From the NCBI GenBank assembly GCA_035948315.1, contig DASZJG010000099.1:62001-126000 (forward strand): DNA of 64,000 nucleotides. The letters are read 5' to 3'. Below are positions 8,701 through 16,163 of this stretch, piece by piece. Made by a program: the position numbers and the translations under genes. The first letter of the stretch is position 1. Every line of letters starts with the position of its first letter. The stretch is from CAJCJE01 sp035948315. GTDB taxonomy: Bacteria; Actinomycetota; Actinomycetes; Mycobacteriales; Pseudonocardiaceae. The notes beneath the pieces are model-generated. The model saw only the letters and a program-made list of their open reading frames with translations, had not been told where the DNA came from and made no database searches.

Positions 8701-8731
8701 GGCCCGGCCTGTCGCCAGCGACGGCCGGGCC
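8701..8731 (+). promoter_or_regulatory. Hairpin between amt and the P-II-like gene
   Basis: ggcccggcc-t-gtcg (8701-8714) pairs with cgac-ggccgggcc (8719-8731) around the loop ccag, giving a 13-bp GC stem with one bulged T. It is immediately downstream of amt and 17 bases before the GTG of the P-II-like gene. No U-run follows. It may act as a partial terminator, attenuator or processing site that lowers P-II expression relative to amt. Confidence 0.5.
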
Positions 8732-8747
8732 GGTTGGGGGACCCGGC

Positions 8748-9086
8748 GTGAAACTGATCACCGCGGTGCTGAGTCCAGCCACCTTCGAGGCGGTTCGCGA
8801 CGCATTGGCCATCTTCGGCGTACGCGGCCTGACGGTGTGCAACGTGTACGCCGCGCCGGCCCGTATCCCGAATCGGGTCCAGGTCTACCGGGGCCAGCGG
8901 ATGACCGCCGATCTCGACCCCATGGTGCGGGTGGACCTGGTGATCCCGGACGACGAAACGGCCGACGTGGTGCACGTGCTGATCAGGGCCGCGGGCGAGG
9001 AGGATGTGACCGAGCGAGTCTGGCTCACTCCGGTCGACCTCGTCGTGCGGATCCGAACCGGCGAATACGGTGTCGACGCGGTATGA
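8748..9086 (+). CDS. Divergent P-II (GlnB/GlnK-like) protein lacking key ligand residues
   Basis: 112 residues, the normal P-II length. It has the family start MKLITAVLSPATFEAVRDAL, FGVRGLTV, VYRG at the T-loop and the closing VVRIRTGE. Gene order amt then P-II is classical, so a trimeric regulator docking on Amt is the obvious role. Aligned by eye to E. coli GlnB, however, the modification Tyr51 is Met52, Lys58 is Met59 and Gln39 becomes Arg/Ile. The ATP-binding B-loop TGKIGDGK is replaced by EEDVTER with one residue lost. Uridylylation/adenylylation and normal 2-oxoglutarate/ATP sensing therefore look lost. It could be a PII-NG-like sensor of another ligand or a constitutive Amt partner. 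The start GTG follows GGGGG at a suitable distance. Confidence 0.8.
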   Translation: MKLITAVLSPATFEAVRDALAIFGVRGLTVCNVYAAPARIPNRVQVYRGQRMTADLDPMVRVDLVIPDDETADVVHVLIRAAGEEDVTERVWLTPVDLVVRIRTGEYGVDAV

Positions 9087-9101
9087 AGCAACCAACAAAC
9101 C

Positions 9102-11369
9102 TCACGGCGACCCGGTCAGGCGACAGGGGAGGGTGGCCCGGATGTCCGTGCTCGACGCACCGACGTGCAGCTCGACCCTGCCCTGCCGAATCCGCCGGGT
9201 CCCGTCCCGTCCGGTGTGGGCGGTCAGGTCGGCGCCGAGATCGAGCGTGACGCTGCTGGTCTCGCCCACGGCCAGATCGACGCGTGCGGCCGCGATCAGC
9301 CGCCGGACCGGCAGCACGACATCGCCGACGGGCCGGTGCAGATAGACCTGGACGACCTCGGTCGTCGCGATTTCGTTGGTGTTGCGCAACGTCACCGTGA
9401 TCCGGCAGGCGCCGTCGGTCGGCCAGTCGGGTCCGGTGACGTTGTCGATGCCGAGCCAGTCGGCGGGCGCATAACTCAGGCCGTGGCCGAACGGGAACAA
9501 CGCGGTCGGGTCGACGTTGCTCACCTCCGAACGTGCGGCCAGCGGCGCGGCGAGATAGCTGCCCGGTTGACCGCTGCGCCCGGCCGGGAAGCTGATCGGC
9601 AGCCTGCCGGACGGATTCGTCCGTCCATACAGGACATCGGCGAGCGCGGGTCCGCCCGCTTCGCCGGGGAAGAACGCGCACACCAGGCCGGCGAGCCGGT
9701 CGACCTGGCGGGACAGGTCGTAGGGCCGGCCGACGAGCAGGACGAGCACGACCGGCGTGCCGGTGTCGAGCAGGGCTTCGAGGAGTTCCTTCTGCCGGCC
9801 GGGCAGTCGCAGATCGGCCGCGTCGCAACCCTCCCCGGAGGTGCCGTTGCCGAACAGCCCCGACTGGTCGCCCAGCACCGCGACACACACTTCGGCCTCC
9901 CGCGCGACGCGCACCGCTTCGGCGATCTGCTCGTCGGTGCCACCCAGGACCGGAACGCCGAGCGCGTACTCGACGTCCTGCTCGGCGCGGAGGGCGTCCA
10001 GGAGCGTGGGCACGTCGACGCCGAGCGGAACATCGGGATGGCGCACGCCGACGTGGTTGGGGAACGAGTAGCAGCCGAGCATCGCGCCGGGTTCGGCGGC
10101 GCGCGGACCGACCACCGCGATCCGCTTGTCGCCGCGCAGCGGTAGGGTGCCGTCGTTGCGTAGCAGCACGATCGAGCGGCGGGCGAGTTCTCGGGCCAGC
10201 GCACGGGATTCCGCGTCGTCGAGATCGACGTGGTCCTCGCGCAGCAGCGGCGGCTCCGGCGACCAATCGGCGTCGAGCAGGCCCAGTTCGCACTTCTGCC
10301 GCAGCACCCTGCGCACCGCCCGATCGACCAGTGCCTCCTCGACGGCGCCGGAATCGACGGCGCTGCGCAGCGGCTCGCCGTAACAGTCCACTGTGGGCAG
10401 TTCGACGTCGATGCCGGCGGCCAGCGCCTGCGCCGCCGCGTCGGCCGGATCCTGCGCGACATGGTGCAGGCTGTGCAGGAACGACACCGAGAAATAGTCC
10501 GCGACCACGGTTCCGGTGAACCCGAAGCGCTCGCGCAGCACGTCGGTGAGCAACTCGCGGCTGGCCGCGACGGGCATGCCGTCCAGGTCGACGTAGGCGT
10601 TCATCACCGAGCGCGCGCCGGCCCGCAGCGCCTGTTCGAACGGCGGCAGGAGCACGTCCGCGATCTCGCGCGGGCCGATCGAGACCGGCGCGAGATTGCG
10701 GCCGGCGCGGGAGGCCGAATAGCCGACGAAGTGCTTGAGCGTCGCGACGACGCCTGCCCGCTCCAGCCCGCGCACGTAGGCGCCGCCGATCAGGCCGACC
10801 AGGTACGGGTCCTCGCCGATGGTCTCCTCGACCCGGCCCCAGCGCAGGTCGCGGGCGACATCGAGGACCGGGGCCAGTCCCTGGTGCACGCCCAGTCGGC
10901 GCATCAGGCCACCGATCCGCGCGCCCATCGCCTCGACGAGATCGGGATCGAAACTCGCGCCCCAGCACAGCGGCGACGGGTAGATCGGCGCCTGCCAGGC
11001 CGCCAGCCCGGTCAGGCATTCCTCGTGCACCATCGCGGGAATGCCGAGCCTGCCCGATGCGACGATCTGCCGCTGGCTGCGGGCCAGCGCCTGCGCGCCC
11101 ATCACCGGATCGACCGGCGCGGTACCGAACACCCGCGTCAGCTGGCCGATGCCGTGCTCGATCAGGGACGAGAAGTCCGGCGGCTCGGCCGCGTCGTGCT
11201 GGTGGGGCGCGACCTCGCCGGCCGAGTCCAGGCCGACCCAGACTCCGTGGAGCTGCGCGATCTTCTCCCTGATCGTCATTCTGGACAGCAGATCCTCGAC
11301 CCGTTGCGAGATCAGCAAGGTCGGGTCGCGCCACGGCTCGTCGGTCTCCGTCGTTCGCTGGGTCGTCAC
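9102..11369 (-). CDS. Glycoside hydrolase family 3, intracellular (beta-glucosidase/xylosidase)
   Basis: A 755-residue GH3 enzyme without signal peptide. It starts with RVEDLLSRMTIREKIAQL, has LAPVLDVARDLRWGRVEETIGEDPY, KHF (substrate-binding Lys-His), and the nucleophile Asp291 in TVVADYFS. The C-terminal GH3 sandwich and a fibronectin III-like domain follow. The GTG start overlaps the lacI stop (GTGA), so lacI and this gene form one leftward operon. It is divergent from a sugar ABC importer, the arrangement of bxlR/bxlEFG/bxlA-type clusters in streptomycetes. The likely job is cytoplasmic hydrolysis of an imported oligosaccharide, for example xylobiose or a cello-oligosaccharide. The exact glycoside cannot be told from sequence. 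Confidence 0.92.
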   Translation of the reverse strand: MTTQRTTETDEPWRDPTLLISQRVEDLLSRMTIREKIAQLHGVWVGLDSAGEVAPHQHDAAEPPDFSSLIEHGIGQLTRVFGTAPVDPVMGAQALARSQRQIVASGRLGIPAMVHEECLTGLAAWQAPIYPSPLCWGASFDPDLVEAMGARIGGLMRRLGVHQGLAPVLDVARDLRWGRVEETIGEDPYLVGLIGGAYVRGLERAGVVATLKHFVGYSASRAGRNLAPVSIGPREIADVLLPPFEQALRAGARSVMNAYVDLDGMPVAASRELLTDVLRERFGFTGTVVADYFSVSFLHSLHHVAQDPADAAAQALAAGIDVELPTVDCYGEPLRSAVDSGAVEEALVDRAVRRVLRQKCELGLLDADWSPEPPLLREDHVDLDDAESRALARELARRSIVLLRNDGTLPLRGDKRIAVVGPRAAEPGAMLGCYSFPNHVGVRHPDVPLGVDVPTLLDALRAEQDVEYALGVPVLGGTDEQIAEAVRVAREAEVCVAVLGDQSGLFGNGTSGEGCDAADLRLPGRQKELLEALLDTGTPVVLVLLVGRPYDLSRQVDRLAGLVCAFFPGEAGGPALADVLYGRTNPSGRLPISFPAGRSGQPGSYLAAPLAARSEVSNVDPTALFPFGHGLSYAPADWLGIDNVTGPDWPTDGACRITVTLRNTNEIATTEVVQVYLHRPVGDVVLPVRRLIAAARVDLAVGETSSVTLDLGADLTAHTGRDGTRRIRQGRVELHVGASSTDIRATLPCRLTGSP

Positions 11370-12379
11370 CGGGTTCCGTTCCGCGCCGTGGTCTGCCGGA
11401 TCACGAGTTCGGTGGCCAGGGTCAGGTGCGCGGTGTCGGGCTGTTCGCCGCGGATCAGCGTGATCAGCATCTCGATGGCGTGCCGGCCCATCGCCCGGAT
11501 CGGCTGGTTCACCGTGGTCAGCGGGGGAGCGGCGAGCGCGGATTCGGGGAGGTTGTCGAAGCCGACCACGGACACCTCGCCCGGCACGTCCAGGCCGAGT
11601 TCGCGGGCGACGCCGATGGTGGCGATCGCGGAGAGGTCGTTGGCGGCGAAGATCGCGGTCGGCCGGTCGGATCTGCTCAGCAGGGCGCGCGCCGCGCGGG
11701 TGGATACCTCCGGGTCGTATTCGCCGACCGCGATCAGGTCCTCGGCGACGTCGATCCCGGCGCCGGCAAGCGCTTGCCGGTAGCCGCCCTCGCGGAGTCG
11801 GGCGGACTGGAGATCGGGGCGGCCGGAGATCAGCCCGATCCGCCGGTGGCCGAGTTCGAGCAGGTGCTCGACGGCGAGCCGGGCGCCGGTGAAGTTGTCC
11901 GAGTCGACCGTGGGCAGCCCGGACGGTCCGGTGTGCGGGTCGACCGCGACCACCGGGGCCGCGTACTGCACGTCGACCACGGTGGGCGTGACCAGCACGG
12001 CGCCGTCGACGAGGGTGCCGGACAGCCGCGAGAGGTAGCGCCGCTCCCAGCCGACGTGATCGCCGACCCGGCCGCCCGCCGAGTAGACGACGAGTTCGAA
12101 ACCGCTGCCGCGGATCGCGTCGCCCGCGCCCTTGAGCAGTTCGGTGCTGAACGGTTCGAGGTCGGCGACCAGGATGCCGATCACGTTCGTCTGGTGGTTG
12201 CGCAGGCTCTGCGCGACCAGGCTCGCCTCGTACCCGAGTTCCTGGATCACCGACTGCACCTTGGCGAAGGTGTTCGCGGCGACCCCGTACCGCTGGTTGA
12301 TCACCTTGGACACGGTCGCCACCGAGACACCGGCGCGTTCGGCGACGTCTCGGATGGTCACGCGGGAGGAGGGTTGCAC
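11366..12379 (-). CDS. LacI-family transcriptional repressor
   Basis: A 337-residue LacI/GalR regulator when started at the GTG whose complement is 12377-12379. The helix-turn-helix is VTIRDVAERAGVSVATVSKV with the hinge helix SLVAQSLRNHQTNVIGILV. The periplasmic-binding-protein-like effector domain includes ERRYLSRLSGTLVDGAVLV, VDSDNFTGARLAVEHLLELGHRRIG and FAANDLSAIATIGVARELG. An upstream in-frame ATG at 12424 is possible, but that start would place the operator inside the coding region and adds an unconserved extension. It is co-transcribed with the downstream GH3 gene and divergent from the sugar importer. It most likely represses both by binding the palindrome at 12396-12411. Confidence 0.9.
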   Translation of the reverse strand: MQPSSRVTIRDVAERAGVSVATVSKVINQRYGVAANTFAKVQSVIQELGYEASLVAQSLRNHQTNVIGILVADLEPFSTELLKGAGDAIRGSGFELVVYSAGGRVGDHVGWERRYLSRLSGTLVDGAVLVTPTVVDVQYAAPVVAVDPHTGPSGLPTVDSDNFTGARLAVEHLLELGHRRIGLISGRPDLQSARLREGGYRQALAGAGIDVAEDLIAVGEYDPEVSTRAARALLSRSDRPTAIFAANDLSAIATIGVARELGLDVPGEVSVVGFDNLPESALAAPPLTTVNQPIRAMGRHAIEMLITLIRGEQPDTAHLTLATELVIRQTTARNGTR

Positions 12380-12395
12380 CGGCTCACCATAACCT

Positions 12396-12423
12396 TCGAT
12401 AACGTTATCGACAACGATTGACA
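12396..12423 (+). promoter_or_regulatory. LacI operator palindrome and -35 element of the sugar importer operon
   Basis: TCGATAACGTTATCGA (12396-12411) is a perfect 16-bp palindrome with the central CG typical of LacI/GalR operators. It lies just upstream of the preferred lacI start. TTGACA at 12418-12423 is a consensus -35 for the rightward importer operon; the matching -10 is weak (AACACT 17 bases on). Binding here would repress both directions. Confidence 0.75.
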
Positions 12424-12496
12424 TAGCCCCGAGCTGGCGCAACACTCTCAGCAATCCGCACGGCCATCCCGCCGAAGTTGTCAGGAGTGGACCGAA

Positions 12497-13783
12497 ATGC
12501 GTACATCACGCACAGCGCTCGTCGTCATGTTCTCCGTGCTTCTCACCCTCACCGCGGCCTGCGGAGGTGGCGGATCGAGCACGGGCGCCGGCAGCGGCCC
12601 GGTCACCCTGACCTGGTGGCACAACGGCACGACGGACCCGTTGAAGTCGACGTGGCAGCAGATCGCCGACGCCTATCACGCCGCCGACAAGAACGTGTCG
12701 TTCAAGGTCGACCCGATCCAGAACGAGGACTTCACCACCAAGGTCCCGCTGGCACTACAGTCGGACAACCCGCCGGACATCTACCAGCAGTGGGGCGGCG
12801 GCGACGAGGCCGGCCAGGTCAATTCGGGCAAGGTCGCCGACATCACCGACGACGTGTCGAGCTGGATCGGCGAACTCGGCAAGGCCGCGCAGGGCTGGCA
12901 GGTCAACGGCCGCCAGTACGGCGTGCCCTACGACCTGCACGTGGTCGGTTTCTGGTACCGCAAGGACCTCTTCGCCAGGGCGGGCATCACCGGTCCACCA
13001 TCCACAATGGACCAGTTCTACGCGGACGTCGCCACCCTGCGCCAACACGGCATCGTGCCCGCCGCGATCGGCAGCAAGGACCAGTGGCCGGACGCCTTCT
13101 ACTGGGAGTACTTCGCGTTACGCGAATGCTCGACCTCCGTGCTGCAACAGCAGGTCGGCGCGCACAACCTCACCGACCCGTGCTGGACCAAGGCGGGCAA
13201 CGACCTGACCGCGTTCCTGTCGCACAACCCCTTCCAGACCGGGTTCCTCGGCACCCCGGCGCAGCAGGGCGCGGGCAGTTCGGCGGGCATGGTCGCCAAC
13301 GGCCAGGCCGCCATGGAACTGCAGGGCGACTGGGAACCCGACACCATGGCATCCCTGTCCACCGACAGCAATCTCGACAACGACCTTGGCTGGTTCCCGT
13401 TCCCGACCGTGCCGGGCGGCAAGGGCCAGGCGGGCGCGGTGCTCGGCGGCGGCGACGGCTTCTCCTGCACCACTCGGGCCGCGGCCGCCTGTGCCGGCTT
13501 CCTCCAGTACGTGGCCAGCGTTGACGTGCAACGCAAGCTCGCCTCGGTCGGTGCCGGTCTGCCCGCCAATCCCGCCGCCGCATCCGCCCTCACCAACTCG
13601 ACCCTGCGTGAAGTGCTGGCCTACAGCCAGAAAGCGCCCTACACCCAGACCTACTTCGACCGCGCCTTCCCGACCAGCATCGGCCAGGCGCTGAACCAGG
13701 CGATCGCCAACTTCTACGCGGGCCAGGGCACTGCCCAGTCCATCGTGTCGTCGGTCAACCAGGCGGCGACCGGAGGCCGCTGA
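12497..13783 (+). CDS. Sugar ABC transporter substrate-binding lipoprotein
   Basis: A 428-residue family 1 extracellular solute-binding protein. The signal peptide ends in the lipobox LTAAC with Cys22 for lipidation, followed by a Gly/Ser linker. The mature part shows VTLTWWHNGTTDPLKSTWQQ, DIYQQWGGGDEAGQV, PYDLHVVGFWYRKDLFARAG and MELQGDWEPDTM, all usual in CUT1 oligosaccharide-binding proteins. It is the first gene of a three-gene importer operon. Given the divergent lacI-GH3 pair, a beta-linked oligosaccharide such as xylobiose or cellobiose is the best guess. Four mature cysteines (for example ECS, DPCW, SCTT, AAACAG) could form disulfides. Confidence 0.93.
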   Translation: MRTSRTALVVMFSVLLTLTAACGGGGSSTGAGSGPVTLTWWHNGTTDPLKSTWQQIADAYHAADKNVSFKVDPIQNEDFTTKVPLALQSDNPPDIYQQWGGGDEAGQVNSGKVADITDDVSSWIGELGKAAQGWQVNGRQYGVPYDLHVVGFWYRKDLFARAGITGPPSTMDQFYADVATLRQHGIVPAAIGSKDQWPDAFYWEYFALRECSTSVLQQQVGAHNLTDPCWTKAGNDLTAFLSHNPFQTGFLGTPAQQGAGSSAGMVANGQAAMELQGDWEPDTMASLSTDSNLDNDLGWFPFPTVPGGKGQAGAVLGGGDGFSCTTRAAAACAGFLQYVASVDVQRKLASVGAGLPANPAAASALTNSTLREVLAYSQKAPYTQTYFDRAFPTSIGQALNQAIANFYAGQGTAQSIVSSVNQAATGGR

Positions 13784-14769
13784 TGAGCGACACCGGCATC
13801 TCCGCCCTGCGGCCTGCTGCTCCCGCGTCCCGCCTGCCGAGGGAGCAGCAGGCGTCGCCGCCGGGCCGGCCGCGACGACGGGGCACCAGGCTGGAACTGG
13901 CGCTGCTGCTCGGGCCGCCGCTGCTGTTGTTCACCGGCTTCGTGCTCGTGCCGATCGGCATCGCGGTCTACTACAGCCTGTTCAACTGGAGCGGGTTCGG
14001 ACCGCTCAAGGACTTCGTCGGCTTCCAGAACTACGAGCTGACCGTGACCGGCCCGGTGTTCCAGCAGGCCGTCGTGCACAACCTGATCATCGTCGGACTG
14101 TCGCTGGTCATCCAGCTGCCGCTGAGCATCGGCGTTGCCATGCTGCTCAACCGCGGACTCCGTGGCAGGGCGTTCTTCCGGCTGGTCATCTTCGCCCCCT
14201 ACGTGCTGTCCGAGGCGGTCACCGCCGTGATCTGGCTGCTCATCCTGCAACCGGGCGGATTCGTCGACACCCTGCTGCGCTCGGTCGGGCTGGGTGGCCT
14301 GGTACACCTCTGGCTGGCCGACCCGCACCTGGTGCTCTACACCCTGTTCGTCGTGATCACCTGGAAGTACATCGGCTTCGGCATCATCCTGCTGCTCGCC
14401 GGACTCCAGGGCATTCCGGGTGAGCTGCGGGAAGCCTGCGCGCTCGACGGCGCGACCGGCTGGCAGGCCACCCGCCACGTCATCATCCCGCTGCTCGGCC
14501 CGACCATCCGGATCTGGATCTTCCTGTCCGTGATCGGCTCCCTGCAACTGTTCGACGTGGTCTGGATCGCCACCCGTGGCGGCCCGGCCAACGCATCGAC
14601 CACCATGGCAACCTACGTGATCGACCATGGTTTCAACCGCTACGAGTTCGGCTACGGCAGCGCGGTCGCGGTCGTGCTGTTCGCGATCTGCTTCGCCTTC
14701 GCGCTGATCTACCAACGTTTCGCGCTGCGCCGGGACACCGACGGCGCCCTGACCTCGATCGCGAGCTGA
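13783..14769 (+). CDS. Sugar ABC transporter permease (MalF-type)
   Basis: A 328-residue CUT1 permease with about six TM helices. The cytoplasmic EAA loop EACALDGATGWQATRHVIIP contacts the ATPase. A basic, Pro-rich N-terminal tail of about 40 residues precedes the first helix. The start overlaps the binding-protein stop (TGATG) and has GGAGG 7 bases upstream. No ATPase gene is in the operon. Actinobacterial CUT1 importers usually share a single MsiK-type ATPase encoded elsewhere, which is inferred here. Confidence 0.93.
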   Translation: MSDTGISALRPAAPASRLPREQQASPPGRPRRRGTRLELALLLGPPLLLFTGFVLVPIGIAVYYSLFNWSGFGPLKDFVGFQNYELTVTGPVFQQAVVHNLIIVGLSLVIQLPLSIGVAMLLNRGLRGRAFFRLVIFAPYVLSEAVTAVIWLLILQPGGFVDTLLRSVGLGGLVHLWLADPHLVLYTLFVVITWKYIGFGIILLLAGLQGIPGELREACALDGATGWQATRHVIIPLLGPTIRIWIFLSVIGSLQLFDVVWIATRGGPANASTTMATYVIDHGFNRYEFGYGSAVAVVLFAICFAFALIYQRFALRRDTDGALTSIAS

Positions 14770-14770
14770 C

Positions 14771-15652
14771 ATGGCCGCTGTCCTGGACGTTCCCGTCGCT
14801 CAACCCGGACCGGCACGGCGCCCGCGCACGCGTGGTTCCGGCCGGGGCATCTCCTTCGCCTACCTCGCCGCCATCCTCGTCACCGGCATCACCGTCGTGC
14901 CAGTGCTGTATGCGATCGTCGGCGGATTCCGCACCAGCGCGCAGATCAACGCCGATCCCGCCGGCCTGCCACACCCCTGGGTGCTGGACAACTATCGCGC
15001 GATCGTCACCTCGGCCGCCTTCTGGCAGTTCCTGGCCAACAGCGCGCTCATCGCCGCGATCGCCACGGGCTTGGCCGTCGTCCTGGGCAGCATGGCCGGT
15101 TTCGCCCTGTCCCGCTACCGCTTCCGCCTGCGCGAGGCCGTGTACGGACTGTTCACCGTCGGCCTGCTGTTCCCGATCGGTGTCGCCGCGCTCCCGCTCT
15201 ACCTGTGGCTGCGCGATCTGAACCTGCTGGAGAACCCGCTGGGCGTCGCGCTGCCCGAGGCGGCCTTCTCGCTGCCGGTGACCATCGTCATCCTGCGCCC
15301 CTTCATGGCCGCCATCCCGCAGGAGATCGAGGACGCCGCCGTGCTCGACGGCGCGACCCGGCTCGGCTTCTTCGCCAGGATCCTGTTGCCGCTGGCCAAA
15401 CCGGCCCTGGTCACGGTGGCCGTACTCGCGTTCGTGACCAGTTGGAACGCCTATCTGCTGCCACTGGTCGTGTTCAACGACGCGCAGCACTTCACGCTTC
15501 CGCTCGGCGCCGCGATGTTCCAGACGCAGTACTCCCAGGACACCGCGCGCGTGCTCGCGTTCACCGCGCTGTCGGTGGTGCCGGCGCTCGGGTTCTTCGT
15601 CTTCGCCGAACGCCGCATCGTCGGCGGTCTCACCGGCGCCGTCAAGGGGTGA
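14771..15652 (+). CDS. Sugar ABC transporter permease (MalG-type)
   Basis: A 293-residue partner permease starting one base after the previous stop. It has six predicted TM helices and the EAA loop EDAAVLDGATRLGFFARILL, the MalG-type position. It heterodimerises with the preceding permease. It is the last gene of the importer operon; a strong 17-bp inverted repeat follows at once. Confidence 0.93.
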   Translation: MAAVLDVPVAQPGPARRPRTRGSGRGISFAYLAAILVTGITVVPVLYAIVGGFRTSAQINADPAGLPHPWVLDNYRAIVTSAAFWQFLANSALIAAIATGLAVVLGSMAGFALSRYRFRLREAVYGLFTVGLLFPIGVAALPLYLWLRDLNLLENPLGVALPEAAFSLPVTIVILRPFMAAIPQEIEDAAVLDGATRLGFFARILLPLAKPALVTVAVLAFVTSWNAYLLPLVVFNDAQHFTLPLGAAMFQTQYSQDTARVLAFTALSVVPALGFFVFAERRIVGGLTGAVKG

Positions 15653-15667
15653 CCGGAATGGCAATGC

Positions 15668-15713
15668 ACGCGTTTTCCGTGGAAGCCGGAAAAAGGTTCC
15701 ACGGAAAACGCGT
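15668..15713 (+). terminator. Strong hairpin terminator after the sugar importer operon
   Basis: ACGCGTTTTCCGTGGAA (15668-15684) and TTCCACGGAAAACGCGT (15697-15713) form a perfect 17-bp stem with a 12-base loop. It lies between the rightward importer operon and the leftward small peptide gene, so it can serve both. The flanking DNA downstream is A/T-rich (gaaataaatatg). Confidence 0.8.
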
Positions 15714-15738
15714 CATGAAATAAATATGAACCGCAGAC

Positions 15739-15888
15739 TCAGTTGTACGGCATTCCGCCGGGAGTCCCGCTGGACGTCGACGAAACCTGAGCGGAGCTAA
15801 CCGACGTCGCGGCGGCGGGGACGGTAGAAACCACGGCGATGCCCGTCACGAGAAGGACGAGCCCGACGACCATCTTGGCGATCCGCAT
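15739..15888 (-). CDS. Small secreted peptide precursor (49 aa)
   Basis: A 49-codon gene with an excellent ribosome site (GGAGGA 4 bases before the ATG at 15888). The frame is open further upstream, but only this start has a Shine-Dalgarno. The product starts MRIAKMVVGLVLLVTGIAVV and ends its signal at VPAAA, giving a predicted mature peptide of about 22 residues rich in Ser, Thr and Val. The peptide closes with GTPGGMPYN. No cysteines are present, so it is not a lanthipeptide or defensin type. It sits divergent from a large LuxR/LAL regulator gene. A signalling or cell-surface role is possible but unproven. Confidence 0.6.
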   Translation of the reverse strand: MRIAKMVVGLVLLVTGIAVVSTVPAAATSVSSAQVSSTSSGTPGGMPYN

Positions 15889-16128
15889 GATTCCTCCGGA
15901 ATGATTGCGTTCGTCATCGGATTGTGCGCATGGCGTCACAGCGGGTTCACCGTGGCATTCTCGCGGGCCTTGGCGATGGCCGTGATACAACGAAGAAATG
16001 AACGAGTCTCTAATTCTCACTGCCCATTGATCGAGTTCCGGGAAAAGGAAAATGGGAGTGTATTCGTGGCAGCGTTCGGTGAACGAGTGGGTTACACGAA
16101 CGGAGTAACGCCATGCCCCCGTTGCTCG

Positions 16129-16157
16129 TTGTTAACCTTTGGTTTGCCTACTATTAT
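16129..16157 (+). promoter_or_regulatory. Promoter of the LAL regulator, probably giving a leaderless mRNA
   Basis: TTGTTA (16129-16134), a 17-base spacer and TATTAT (16152-16157) make a good sigma-70-type promoter. The ATG at 16164 starts 7 bases after the -10 element, the usual distance to a transcription start. No Shine-Dalgarno is visible. Together these suggest transcription starts at the A of the ATG. Confidence 0.6.
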
Positions 16158-16163
16158 CGGTGC

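Noticed and set aside
9025..11334. 769-codon leftward frame overlapping the GH3 gene
   Set aside because: The other frame on the same strand has all GH3 motifs; this one is Arg/Ala-rich with no recognisable domain.
15922..15949. SigL-type promoter for the small secreted peptide gene
   Set aside because: TGAACC occurs on the minus strand at 15949-15944, but the position 15-16 bases on lacks CGT, so it is probably chance.
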